From Gemmatimonadota bacterium (GTDB lineage: Bacteria > Latescibacterota > UBA2968): a stretch of 64,000 nucleotides of DNA. The notes below the pieces were generated by a model. It did not search any database. It was not told the origin of the DNA and worked only from the letters and a program-made list of their open reading frames with translations. Below are positions 24,902-33,756 of the stretch, one piece after another (within the stretch, counting starts at the first letter, position 1; every line of letters begins with the position of its first letter). The DNA lies in assembly GCA_009838845.1 (NCBI GenBank), contig VXRD01000155.1, positions 23,046-87,045 of the forward strand, written 5' to 3'. A program made the translations under genes and the position numbers.

Positions 24902-25957
24902 TTATAGCTCGGTGACATCGATAGCCTTGCGCTGTGCTGTCGCCTGGTGCGCGGCATGGATGATCGAGAGGTTGTGGCGGGCGTGTTCGGCGGTGATTGG
25001 GGGTGAGTTGCCTTCTGCGAGTGCTTTTAAGGTGGCGGCAAAATAGTTGGCGTGTCCAGCGCGGGATAGGGCGTCGGTGCTGAGGCCGTGGTCGAGGTCA
25101 ACGGGTTGCCATCTGCGGTCGGCTTTGTCGAGGTAGCGGAGTTCGCGCCCGCGCCCGACAATGCGGATGGCATGTGTGCGGGTATAGACTTCGCATATAC
25201 TCTGGTCACCGCCGGGCATGCCCCAGGATGTCGAGACGGTGGAGATTGCGCCGTTTTCGTGTTCAAAGAGGAGGAAGGCGACGTCATCGACGTCGAAGTC
25301 GAAGAATTTGGTCTGTACGCGGGCTTCGACGTAGCGTACGGGTGAGCCGATCATGGTTTCGACGAGGTAAATTTCGTGGTACGCAGTGTCGCCGATACAG
25401 CCGCCGCCGGCTGCTTTTGATGCGCGCCAGACGTTGTTGGGGTCGGCCTGGTCTTCTGTTTTGCCAGCGAGGGAGAGGGCGCGGCCCGTTTGGGGTATGC
25501 CCGTGTTTTCTCGGCGCAATAGTCTGAGTGCTTCTGCGGTGCCGGGTGTGTAGAGGAAGTTGTGTACGATGGCGTAGGGGACATTGTGTTTTTTTACGGC
25601 GTCGAGGAGTTGGTCGGCTTCTTCGAGGGATGTTGCCATGGGTTTTTCCGAGATGATGGCGACGCCCGCTTGCGCGGCTTCGATGACGTGTTCGGCGTGC
25701 AGGTGATGGGGGGTGGCGATGATGACGGCGTCGAGTTCGGCGCGGTCGAGCATGTGGCGATGGTCTTCGTAGCGTTGTTCTGATATGATGTCTGCTGCTG
25801 TGCCAACGCGATTTCTGTTTTCGGGGATGGGATCGGCTATTGCCGAGATATTTACGAGGTCGGGTATATCGAGCAGGCCCTGGAGATGGGATTTTTGGAC
25901 GATGCCGCCGCAGCCGATCAGGCCCAGGCGGATGGGGTGGTTTTGTTCACGGGGCAT
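24902..25957 (-). CDS. Gfo/Idh/MocA family NAD(P)-dependent oxidoreductase
   Basis: 351 residues. The Rossmann start I-R-L-G-L-I-G-C-G-G-I-V-Q-K-S-H-L holds the G-x-G-x-x-G fingerprint. S-E-K-P-M-A-T is the E-K-P motif whose lysine takes part in catalysis. G-G-C-I-G-D-T-A-Y-H-E-I-Y is the C-terminal domain block with the likely catalytic histidine. These enzymes oxidise or reduce sugars, inositols and amino sugars. Start chosen at the second ATG (25957), since AAGGA is 9 nt from it and only one base from the earlier ATG. It overlaps the monooxygenase stop by 11 nt, so coupling is likely. Confidence 0.92.
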   Translation of the reverse strand: MPREQNHPIRLGLIGCGGIVQKSHLQGLLDIPDLVNISAIADPIPENRNRVGTAADIISEQRYEDHRHMLDRAELDAVIIATPHHLHAEHVIEAAQAGVAIISEKPMATSLEEADQLLDAVKKHNVPYAIVHNFLYTPGTAEALRLLRRENTGIPQTGRALSLAGKTEDQADPNNVWRASKAAGGGCIGDTAYHEIYLVETMIGSPVRYVEARVQTKFFDFDVDDVAFLLFEHENGAISTVSTSWGMPGGDQSICEVYTRTHAIRIVGRGRELRYLDKADRRWQPVDLDHGLSTDALSRAGHANYFAATLKALAEGNSPPITAEHARHNLSIIHAAHQATAQRKAIDVTEL

Positions 25958-27035
25958 TGCGACCATTCCTTTCTGCGATTTTTTGCGCGATGTATTCCGC
26001 GTCGCGTCCCACGCCGCGCAGGAGATGCGATCCGACGGTGTGTTGAAATTTCAAGCCGACGAAGAACAGGCCGGGGATGCAGACGCCGCGTGTGTGTATG
26101 GGTCCGTTTTTGTCAAATGCGGATTCGGGATGATGCACGCGGATGAATTTGTGGTCGGATCTAAAGCCGGTACACCATAAGACGGTCAGGTCTTTTAGGC
26201 TGACAATTTTGCCGTTGGCACAGACGATTCCGCGATGGTCAGCATCTATTACGCGACCGACTCGTTGTACGCCATAGTGTTTTGAAAGCCAGCGCGGCGA
26301 TGGCGCCATGGCGGGGTCGCCGCCCTGCCATTGGTGCATAATACGCCGTCCGATCAGCGTTTGTCGCTGGATTTCAAATATTGGGAGCATGCGCGAGAAT
26401 ACGCCGATGGGGACTCCCAGTATAGACCATGGGACGACGCCGTTGCCGCTGAGTGCAAATGAGAGGTTTTCAAATTGATCCGATTGTGCGAGGTCCAGGC
26501 AGATTTGAACACCACTGCTGCCGCTGCCGACGATGAGGACGTTTGCCGTTGTGATCTGGTCGGGGTTTCGATAGGCCGATGAGTGTAGCTGGGGGGTTGT
26601 TTGTGGCAGTTTTTTGGCGGCGTCTGGGACAAAGGGTTGGGCCGCATGCCCGGTGCAGATGGCGACGTTGGTCGTTTGATAGGTTTTGGTGTCTGTATGG
26701 ACGTTCCAGATGTTTTCTCCTTCGGCGACTTGCGTGACGGTGACGCCTTCTTTTAATGGGGGATTGACCATCTGGCGATACGCGCAGAAATAGTCGAGTG
26801 CTTCTTCGCGCGTGGCGGTGTCGTACCAGGCTTTGTGCGGTGCGAACGGTTTTTGCATGCCGGGCAAGGTGTTCATCCAGTTGGCTGTGTTTAACCGAAA
26901 GCTGTCCCAGCAGTTGTGCCACGCAGAGAACGCCTGGTCACGCTCCAATACGAGGTGCTCGACCCCGCGTTGTTGCAAGAAATAACTCAGTGTAATGCCG
27001 GCTTGTCCACCGCCGATAATGATGGTGTTTATCAT
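25947..27035 (-). CDS. Flavin-dependent monooxygenase-like oxidoreductase
   Basis: 362 residues. It begins with an FAD Rossmann fold: T-I-I-I-G-G-G-Q-A-G-I-T-L-S-Y, then L-V-L-E-R-D. A second nucleotide fold follows: V-L-I-V-G-S-G-S-S-G-V-Q-I near residue 170. The conserved C-T-G late motif appears as L-W-C-T-G-F-R-S-D. This is the layout of class B flavin monooxygenases of the CzcO/YUCCA type. It would use NADPH and oxygen to hydroxylate a small molecule; the substrate is not known. It is the first gene of the minus-strand run and divergent from the TPP decarboxylase at 27186 across 150 nt that should hold both promoters. Confidence 0.88.
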   Translation of the reverse strand: MINTIIIGGGQAGITLSYFLQQRGVEHLVLERDQAFSAWHNCWDSFRLNTANWMNTLPGMQKPFAPHKAWYDTATREEALDYFCAYRQMVNPPLKEGVTVTQVAEGENIWNVHTDTKTYQTTNVAICTGHAAQPFVPDAAKKLPQTTPQLHSSAYRNPDQITTANVLIVGSGSSGVQICLDLAQSDQFENLSFALSGNGVVPWSILGVPIGVFSRMLPIFEIQRQTLIGRRIMHQWQGGDPAMAPSPRWLSKHYGVQRVGRVIDADHRGIVCANGKIVSLKDLTVLWCTGFRSDHKFIRVHHPESAFDKNGPIHTRGVCIPGLFFVGLKFQHTVGSHLLRGVGRDAEYIAQKIAERNGRNAP

Positions 27036-27185
27036 ACACGCTATCCCTTAGATTACAAATTTATGCTTCAAAATAGCGCGTTGACAGAGGTTTTGCAAGC
27101 CAGTTCAAATTTGGTCTGACGATGGGGGATTTTGGTTGTATATTGGCGGGGTGCGTTTTAATTATTCGATTGAAAGGATGAGATT

Positions 27186-28745
27186 ATGTTGATGACTGGT
27201 GGTCAGGCTGTGGTTGAGACATTGGATGCCTGGGGGGTGGATGTGGTGTTTGGTATTCCGGGAGTTCACACGCTCGCGCTTTACGATGCGCTTTACGAGC
27301 ATCCGCGCATTCGGCATGTGACGACGCGGCACGAGCAAGGGGCGGGTTTTATGGCCGATGGGTATGCGCGGGCTTCTGGGCGCGTGGGTGTGGCGTTGAC
27401 GACGACGGGTCCGGCGGCGGTGAATGCGTTGACGCCAATTGGGGAAGCGCACGCGGAGTCGTCGCCCGTGTTGCTGATATGCAGTGGTCCTACGGATGAA
27501 ACAAATGGCACAGATGCGGGTGTCTTACATGATATGCGGGACCAGTTTGGGACGTTGTTTTCGGTGACGGGGCGCGGGCAGCGCGTGTCGTGTGTAGAGG
27601 AGATACCAGATGCGCTATCAGAGGGTTTTGAGGCGATGAAGTACGGGCGTCCCCGGCCCTTTATTTTTGAAGTTCCGCTGGATGTTTTTAAGGAAGAAGC
27701 AGAGGTAAAGATTGACGAGCCAGCGCACCGCCCGCCCCATAAGCCTGAGGAGGCTGCGCTCGATGCAGCGGCGGAGATGATTCAGTCTGCGCGCAAGCCG
27801 GTGTTGATCGCGGGTGGGGGGACGCAAGATGCGAGCGATGATGTGATTAAGTTAGCGGAAAAACTCGGCTTGCCGGTGGCTGTTACCGCCAATGGGCAGG
27901 GGGCTGTTCCGGCGGATCACCCTTTGTTGGTGCGCGGTGAGGCGATGAACAAGTGTTTGAACGAGGCGGATGTGGTGATTGCTGTGGGTACGCGTCTTGG
28001 CTTTCGATTTGAGCAGATGTGGAAGGGGACACCGGAGAAGCTCATTCATCTGGATATTGATCCGGAGGTGATCGGGCGGTCGTTTGAGCCAGATGTTGCG
28101 CTGATTGGCGATGCGGGCGAGGGGTTGAGGGGATTGTACGCGCGTCTGGATGGGGTGAAGTCCGCGTGGGATGTCGGTGATTCTGTGCCGCAGGCGTCCG
28201 GTCAGTGGGAGGAGAAACCTTTTCCCGAATTGTTGGGGGTTTTGCGGGATGTTCTGGATCGGGATGCGGTGGTTGTGAACGATATGACGATGATTAGCTA
28301 TCAGGCACGTCGCCATTTTCCGGTTTATCAGCCGCGCACGTTTTTGTCGCCTACGGTTTATGGAACGCTGGGGTTTTCCATGCCAGCGGCTGTAGGTGCC
28401 AAGGTCGCGTGTCCAGATAAGCAGGTGGTGTCGCTGTGCGGCGATGGCGGGTTTATGTACACGGCGACAGAGCTTTCGACCGCGGTTCAGCAGGGGGTGT
28501 CATTGCCGGTTGTTTTGTGCAATGATAATACTTATGACGCGATTAAACGGGCGCAAGATCGGGAATGTGATGGGCGGAATATTGCCGTGGAGTTGGCGAA
28601 TCCCGATTTTGTGATGTTTGCACAGAGTTTTGGTGTGCAGAGCGTTCGCGTGACTGATGGACAGGGGTTTGGTGAGGCGCTCGAAGAGGCATTGCAAGCC
28701 AAGGGACCGACGCTGATTGAGGTTTTTTTGCCGGAGTATTCTTGA
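27186..28745 (+). CDS. TPP-dependent decarboxylase/acetolactate synthase family, AruI-like
   Basis: 519 residues. Pyr domain with Glu50 in T-T-R-H-E-Q-G-A-G-F-M-A-D-G-Y-A-R and G-V-D-V-V-F-G-I-P-G-V-H-T near the start. The central domain has P-V-L-I-A-G-G-G-T. The PP domain has S-L-C-G-D-G-G-F-M-Y and C-N-D-N-T-Y-D, the Mg-TPP motif. The F-G-I-P-G-V-H-T and Y-D-x-I-K blocks resemble 5-guanidino-2-oxopentanoate decarboxylase (AruI) more than anabolic IlvB. A 2-oxo-acid decarboxylase is the best guess, with acetolactate synthase as the alternative. Ribosome site AAAGGATGAG. It faces away from the monooxygenase and is not close kin to the TPP enzyme at 9943. Confidence 0.85.
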   Translation: MLMTGGQAVVETLDAWGVDVVFGIPGVHTLALYDALYEHPRIRHVTTRHEQGAGFMADGYARASGRVGVALTTTGPAAVNALTPIGEAHAESSPVLLICSGPTDETNGTDAGVLHDMRDQFGTLFSVTGRGQRVSCVEEIPDALSEGFEAMKYGRPRPFIFEVPLDVFKEEAEVKIDEPAHRPPHKPEEAALDAAAEMIQSARKPVLIAGGGTQDASDDVIKLAEKLGLPVAVTANGQGAVPADHPLLVRGEAMNKCLNEADVVIAVGTRLGFRFEQMWKGTPEKLIHLDIDPEVIGRSFEPDVALIGDAGEGLRGLYARLDGVKSAWDVGDSVPQASGQWEEKPFPELLGVLRDVLDRDAVVVNDMTMISYQARRHFPVYQPRTFLSPTVYGTLGFSMPAAVGAKVACPDKQVVSLCGDGGFMYTATELSTAVQQGVSLPVVLCNDNTYDAIKRAQDRECDGRNIAVELANPDFVMFAQSFGVQSVRVTDGQGFGEALEEALQAKGPTLIEVFLPEYS

Positions 28746-28794
28746 GAAGTGCATCCTTATGAGTGGTAGATAAAGACAGACGCGGGAGAATATT

Positions 28795-30513
28795 ATGGCA
28801 GCAAAGCGAAAAAAGAGGCGGCACCGAGGGGCTGCTGGCAAGGCGAATGCGGATTTGACGGCGCATATTCGGTCGTTGGGGTTGACGAGTGTGGGGCAAT
28901 ACCAGGCGTGGTGTCGCGATCATGGATTTAATGGGGCGCTGAATAAGAGCTGGCAGGAGCGACGGCAGGAGCGCAAGGTTGCAGACCGGGCAATTGATGA
29001 GGAGTTGGCCGAGCAGGAATTTGTGCGCCATATCAGTGCGTTGGGGTTAAAGACGGTTGCGGATTATACCGCGTGGTGTACCGCGCACGGGTTGAGTACG
29101 GGGACGCATAAGAGTGTTGCTCAACGCAAGAAAGAGAGCGATTTGGCCGAGCGCATAGAGAGCGATGCGGTTTTGGCGAGGATGAAAAATCACACGCGGC
29201 GGCCACAAGAGACGATTCAGGCGATTTATGAGGGCAAGCTGTCGGAGGCGGAGTTAAATCGCCCGCATTTGCAAAAGATCCAGCGGGCTTTTGATGGGCT
29301 GGGGAGAGACCGCAAGGGGCGGCGCGCGCTGTTGCAGTTGTTGCTTCACGTGGAAAAACGAGGCGATTTTTTTGACGTCAAGCCCGCGATTGTGCGCCTG
29401 GGACCTTCTGATGGCAATACATTTATCGAGGGTTTGGGCGCGCTGGCGCGCTGGCACAAGCGGTGGTTGCGCGATCCAGGGGAGTGGCGGCCAGACTCGC
29501 ACAATGGGCGCAAGCAGTTTGGTTCACTGGCGCGCCATTTGCTCGCGAAGTACGATGTGCCCGCGTTTATGGATATTGCGTGGTTTCTCGGCGAGGACGA
29601 CGAGGCGCGGCAGCAGCAGGGCTGGTTTGTGCATGTGGGGACAGGCGGGAATATCCGCAAGGCAGATGTTCCGCTGACGCTGACGAAGAAGATGGCGCAT
29701 TTGTTTTTGGAGTCGCCGCACGATTACACGATTTACGAGGCGTTTCGGCGCGGTCAAATTCTGGGGCTTGGCGGGGAAGAGCCGCTGGTGCGCGCGGTGA
29801 ATAGTACGCGGTTGGGATCGTCTTTTGAGTGCGAAGATTTCTGGCATAAGGTGGTGCATTTTTTTGTGAATAATCCAATGCTCGATCCCGATGAGGTGGG
29901 ACCGATTGTGGATTATATTCACAATCAGAAATACGTGTCTCGAGAAGAGACGGTTGGTGGCGAGGTTGTGCAGTTGCCGCCCGAGCAGCCGAATTTTTCG
30001 ATTAAGGGGCGCAGTATGGTCAAGTTACTTCGGCAGGTCGAGATGTGGCACCGGCAGTTGGCGCGGCAGAATCGCTTGCCCGCAAAGGTGTGGGCGCCTT
30101 CGGGTCTCAATGAGCTGGATTGGACGGCGACGGATAATTATGGGAATGAAAAGGAGCGGTGGACGATTACGGAGTTGCTGTCGGTCAAAGAGTTGTCCCT
30201 CGAGGGACGCAAGATGCATCACTGCGTGGGGTCTTATGCGAATAATTGCAAAACCGGGAGATCGTCGATCTGGACAATGCAGGTTACGACGCCAGAGGAT
30301 GAGACACTTCGGGTGATGACGATTGCGGTGCAAAATGGCAGCCGAAGCATTACGCAGGCGCGCGGGAAGTGCAATGCGCGACCCAATGGCAGGACGCCCA
30401 GTGGCAAGCGTCGGGATTTTAGCAAGGAGTATGAACGCCATTTGCGGAAGTCGCGCCATGTGTTGTATTTGTGGCGAGAGCAAGAGGGGTTGTCTATGTC
30501 GCGTGGGGTGTGA
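28795..30513 (+). CDS. PcfJ-family protein with duplicated N-terminal module
   Basis: 572 residues. The C-terminal region carries the PcfJ signature G-R-K-M-H-H-C-V-G-S-Y (about residue 470) and G-R-S-S-I-W-T-M, with a later basic block. PcfJ was named from the conjugative plasmid pCF10, but its biochemical role is unknown. Residues 21-59 and 76-114 are two copies of one module: H-I-x-x-L-G-L-x-x-V-x-x-Y-x-A-W-C-x-x-H-G, then K-S and R-x-x-E. The N-terminus is very basic (K-R-K-K-R-R-H-R), which suggests nucleic-acid binding. No signal peptide or membrane helix. Ribosome site GGGAGAAT, 49 nt after the decarboxylase gene. The stop is followed at once by an octamer repeat array. Confidence 0.8.
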   Translation: MAAKRKKRRHRGAAGKANADLTAHIRSLGLTSVGQYQAWCRDHGFNGALNKSWQERRQERKVADRAIDEELAEQEFVRHISALGLKTVADYTAWCTAHGLSTGTHKSVAQRKKESDLAERIESDAVLARMKNHTRRPQETIQAIYEGKLSEAELNRPHLQKIQRAFDGLGRDRKGRRALLQLLLHVEKRGDFFDVKPAIVRLGPSDGNTFIEGLGALARWHKRWLRDPGEWRPDSHNGRKQFGSLARHLLAKYDVPAFMDIAWFLGEDDEARQQQGWFVHVGTGGNIRKADVPLTLTKKMAHLFLESPHDYTIYEAFRRGQILGLGGEEPLVRAVNSTRLGSSFECEDFWHKVVHFFVNNPMLDPDEVGPIVDYIHNQKYVSREETVGGEVVQLPPEQPNFSIKGRSMVKLLRQVEMWHRQLARQNRLPAKVWAPSGLNELDWTATDNYGNEKERWTITELLSVKELSLEGRKMHHCVGSYANNCKTGRSSIWTMQVTTPEDETLRVMTIAVQNGSRSITQARGKCNARPNGRTPSGKRRDFSKEYERHLRKSRHVLYLWREQEGLSMSRGV

Positions 30514-30515
30514 GG

Positions 30516-30556
30516 GAATGGACGAATAGACGAATAGACGAATCAGCGAATCAGCG
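30516..30556 (+). repeat. Octamer tandem repeat GAATRGAC/GAATCAGC
   Basis: Five units of eight bases: GAATGGAC, GAATAGAC twice, GAATCAGC twice. It starts 3 nt after the PcfJ stop codon. The same octamer families form the arrays at 48115 and 48186. Confidence 0.85.
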
Positions 30557-30589
30557 GATCATAGCAGTTCATAGGCGCACAGGTGTCGG

Positions 30590-32992
30590 CTATTCATACC
30601 GCAACGCTGTGGCTGGATCGGTCAGGGCTGCGCGAATCGCCTGTGTGCTCACGGTCATGATCGCGATTGCCATTGTTAGCAATCCGCTCGATACAAAGAC
30701 CAGCGCGCCCAGATCTATGCGATACGCAAATCCCGCCAACCATTCATTCATGACCCAATAGGCCAGTGGAAATGCGATTATATTGGCGAGCAGGACCAGG
30801 ATTACAACTTCCCGCGAGAGCAAACGTATGATATTGGGGACGGATGCGCCGAGGGTCTTGCGAATGCCAATTTCTTTGGTGCGCTGCTCGGCTGTAAATG
30901 CCGCGAGGCCAAACAGTCCCAGACACGCTATTATAATCGCCAGCCCGGCAAATAAAGTTATAAGTGTTCCTATCCGTTGTTCAGCCAGATAAAAATTCGC
31001 TAAGTTTTCGTCTAAAAAACGGTAATAAAACGGCTTTTCGGGAATATATTTCCGCCACATTTCTCCGATATATTTAAGCGTTTCATCAATATTCTCACCG
31101 CGAATTTTTAGTGTTAGTACGTTGAATTTGGGTTGCCACATCGCAATCGCCACGGGGCGGATGATTTCGTGTAGCGACCGGTTGTGAAAATCTTTTACCA
31201 CGCCGATTACAACGCCTTTCTCCCGGTTTGATGCAGCCCATCCAAACGCCTTTCCAAGCGGCTCGGTCCACCCCAATCGCTTCACGGCAGTTTCGTTCAG
31301 GATAAATGCCTGAGATGTGTCGGTTGTCACTGATAGTGAAAAATTGCGACCCGCTACGAGTTCCAGATCATAGGTGTCTAAAAAGGCTTCATCCACGCCC
31401 AGGACGCGCATCCGCCAGTCTTCCCCTCCCCTGCCTTCGGGAAATACCCTGTCCAGTTGTCCCCCATATCCCATTGAAGAATGCGATGCCGATGCTTTCA
31501 AGATGTTTGGGTGCTTCAGATATTCATTTTTGATATTCAAATAATCGTCTGTCAAGCGTCGATCTGTAGAAAATAGCCAGGTCATGACCATGAGATCTTT
31601 GTCAAATCCCAGATTTTTGTTCTGTACATAATTCAACTGTTGATATACGGTGTATGTGCCCGCGATTAAAAATGTCGAGATCGCAAATTGAAATACCACG
31701 AGGATCTGTCGCAGTCGGCCGCTTCTGGTACTCGAGACAAGCGTGCCTTTCAGTACTGTTACGGGCCGAAAACTGGATAGAAATAGCGCGGGATATCCTC
31801 CGGAGAGCAGGCTTACCAGTACGGTTAAAACAAATAGCCCGGCAATCGCATACCACAGGGTCTGTCCTTCGAGTGCTATTGTTTTTCTGGCAAAGTTGTT
31901 CAGGAGGGGGAGAGAAAATTTCACAATAATTAGCGACAATAGCCCGGCCAACAGTGCGGTCAAAAATGTCTCTCCCAGGAACTGTCGGATCAATTGGGCG
32001 CGGTAGGCTCCCACTACTTTTCGCAACCCGACTTCGCGTGCCCGTCGCGCAGAGCGCGCTGTTGACAGGTTCATAAAGTTGATGCACGCAATCAGTAAAA
32101 TGAACAGTCCGATGATTGCAAACAGGTACACATACGTGATGTCGCTATGAGATGAGATGCCATAATCCACTTTGGAATACAGATAGATTCGCTCTAAGGG
32201 TTGCAAAAAATAGGTGCTCTTTTTGACGATCTCATCGCCCATATATCGCGCCATGAATTCAGGCAATTTTGCTTCGAGTGCTTTAACATCTGCGCCTTCT
32301 CGCAATAAGATGTAATTGTGTGCCGGTCGCCAGGTTGAATCCACCGCCCAGTTTTCAAATACGTTCCGCGTCCAACGGGTATTTACCGTTGCACATACAA
32401 TGTCAAATTGCATGGTTGATTGTCGAGGCACGTTTTTCAGTACCCCGGTAATCGTATATACCCCACCCATATACCGGTCATCAACGGTAAGCACTTTTCC
32501 TATTGGGTCGTCATCCCCAAAAAATCGCCGCGCGGTTGCTTCTGTCACCAGGATGGAAAGCGGTTCTTTGAGTACTGTCGCGCGATCTCCCTTCACCAGT
32601 TCAAAATCGAAGACTTCCAAAAAATCGGGGTCCGTCAAACAGAATCGCTGATCAAATTTGCGGTCTTTATAAGTGGTCCAGATATAATTCCACGACAGAT
32701 ATCGCACGACTGTTTCGATCTCTGAATAATCTTTTTTTAGTGCGGGTCCCGCTGCGCCCGATGTGCCAAAACCCATGTCACGGGCGCCGTCATCGTTGCG
32801 CATCTCGCGGATCAATTTGTAGATCCGGTCACTTTTTGTGTGAAATCGATCTACGCGAAATTCATCGTGAATAAATAATCCGATGAGGACACAACAGGCC
32901 ACGCCCACCGATAATCCCAGTACATTGATCAGCGAGTATCCCTTGTGGCGCATCAAATTTCGCAGGGCGATTTTCAGATAGTTTTGGAACAT
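30590..32992 (-). CDS. MacB/FtsX-type ABC transporter permease
   Basis: 800 residues with the same tandem plan as the other permeases here. N-terminal R-N-L-M-R-H-K-G-Y-S-L-I-N-V-L-G-L-S-V-G-V-A-C-C helix, periplasmic MacB-like domain, R-A-R-E-V-G-L-R-K coupling loop in the first FtsX block, a second periplasmic domain, then T-K-E-I-G-I-R-K and a final F-A-Y-R-I-D-L-G, ending A-L-R-Y-E. It is the last gene of the efflux locus. Directly upstream is a truncated copy of an ATPase 3' end (33012-33090), so this permease was probably once directly downstream of an ATPase gene. Start at 32992 aligns with sister proteins although its ribosome site is weak. Substrate unknown. Confidence 0.9.
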   Translation of the reverse strand: MFQNYLKIALRNLMRHKGYSLINVLGLSVGVACCVLIGLFIHDEFRVDRFHTKSDRIYKLIREMRNDDGARDMGFGTSGAAGPALKKDYSEIETVVRYLSWNYIWTTYKDRKFDQRFCLTDPDFLEVFDFELVKGDRATVLKEPLSILVTEATARRFFGDDDPIGKVLTVDDRYMGGVYTITGVLKNVPRQSTMQFDIVCATVNTRWTRNVFENWAVDSTWRPAHNYILLREGADVKALEAKLPEFMARYMGDEIVKKSTYFLQPLERIYLYSKVDYGISSHSDITYVYLFAIIGLFILLIACINFMNLSTARSARRAREVGLRKVVGAYRAQLIRQFLGETFLTALLAGLLSLIIVKFSLPLLNNFARKTIALEGQTLWYAIAGLFVLTVLVSLLSGGYPALFLSSFRPVTVLKGTLVSSTRSGRLRQILVVFQFAISTFLIAGTYTVYQQLNYVQNKNLGFDKDLMVMTWLFSTDRRLTDDYLNIKNEYLKHPNILKASASHSSMGYGGQLDRVFPEGRGGEDWRMRVLGVDEAFLDTYDLELVAGRNFSLSVTTDTSQAFILNETAVKRLGWTEPLGKAFGWAASNREKGVVIGVVKDFHNRSLHEIIRPVAIAMWQPKFNVLTLKIRGENIDETLKYIGEMWRKYIPEKPFYYRFLDENLANFYLAEQRIGTLITLFAGLAIIIACLGLFGLAAFTAEQRTKEIGIRKTLGASVPNIIRLLSREVVILVLLANIIAFPLAYWVMNEWLAGFAYRIDLGALVFVSSGLLTMAIAIMTVSTQAIRAALTDPATALRYE

Positions 32993-33011
32993 GTTTTTTT
33001 ACAAAATGGGA

Positions 33012-33090
33012 TTATAGCTGTTCATCCCGGTCTAACCATCCGTCCGATAGATGTACGATGCGATCTCCGTAAGCGGCGTTTTCTCTGACA
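33012..33090 (-). pseudogene. Truncated 3' end of a LolD-like ABC ATPase gene
   Basis: About 80 bases match the last codons of the intact ATPase gene (33757-33835) with roughly seven mismatches. The end [16 protein letters not shown] and TAA are conserved. No start or Walker motifs remain. It brackets the HD-oxygenase gene together with the intact copy, in direct orientation. Confidence 0.8.
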
Positions 33091-33106
33091 TTGGTCGGGC
33101 AACCAG

Positions 33107-33703
33107 TTACTTCAGACAATGCGCCACTGCGTCCCTGTACGTTTCGAGCTCTGGGGTTTTCAGGTTCTTCACCTTGGCCAGATCATCCCATTTCCTGAGG
33201 TGCACGGCATTCTGATAGTAAGGATTGCTTTCGAACTCGGTCCTTTCCCGATCTGACATGAGGCCTCCTTGCAGTTGGAAACTATGCTTAGAGGCTTCGG
33301 AAAGGGTGTTGTAGTAGGTCGAATCCGTGGTGCAGATGTATCGCTTGGCCGGAACGTGAAGTTTCACCGGTTCGGTCACCGCCTCGATAAAAAAGGGCGC
33401 TATGTACGCGGCGCCCACTTCTTCGTGGAGAAAGTCCTGGGTATGGAAATCTGCGTTTTCTGCGTGTTCGTCCATCAGAAAATGGCCGATATCGTGCAAT
33501 AGTGCGGCAGTTATCTGAATCGCGTCTCCATTGGCGAGCTGGGCCAGATTGGCGCACTGGAGCGCGTGTTCGAGTTGCGTTACGACTTCGTCGTAGTGGG
33601 ACTGGCCCCTCGCTTCCATGTAGGTGAACAGGGCATTTATTTTTTTTTCGGGACTGCCTTCGGCCAATTCGTTCGCGAGTGTTGGATCGACGTGTTCCTT
33701 CAT
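33107..33703 (-). CDS. HD-domain mixed-valent diiron oxygenase, PhnZ/TmpB-like
   Basis: 198 residues. The HD core has E-V-V-T-Q-L-E-H-A-L-Q-C-A (His46), A-L-L-H-D-I-G-H (His70, Asp71, His74), then L-H-V-P-A-K-R-Y-I-C. The end is L-S-E-A-S-K-H-S-F-Q-L-Q-G-G-L-M-S with D-R-E-R-T-E-F and the R-K-W-D-D block. This order matches PhnZ, which cleaves 2-amino-1-hydroxyethylphosphonate, and TmpB, not phosphohydrolases. A glutamate at the PhnZ substrate-lid position (Glu39) is kept. The substrate could be a hydroxyphosphonate or another polyol; no phosphonate genes are near. It stands between an ATPase gene and a truncated copy of that ATPase's end, so it looks inserted. Ribosome site AGAAAGATG is modest. 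Confidence 0.82.
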   Translation of the reverse strand: MKEHVDPTLANELAEGSPEKKINALFTYMEARGQSHYDEVVTQLEHALQCANLAQLANGDAIQITAALLHDIGHFLMDEHAENADFHTQDFLHEEVGAAYIAPFFIEAVTEPVKLHVPAKRYICTTDSTYYNTLSEASKHSFQLQGGLMSDRERTEFESNPYYQNAVHLRKWDDLAKVKNLKTPELETYRDAVAHCLK

Positions 33704-33756
33704 TTTGGCACCATCTTTCTCTAAAAATGTTCGGGTGATAAATTTAATTGGAGGGA

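Noticed and set aside
24345..25046. Plus-strand open frame of 233 codons
   Set aside because: Shadow of the sulfatase and Gfo/Idh genes; low-complexity alanine/valine/glycine content and no ribosome site.
30516..30556. Regularly repeated units that might be a CRISPR array
   Set aside because: Units are eight bases with no spacers, and no cas genes are near; they are simple tandem repeats.
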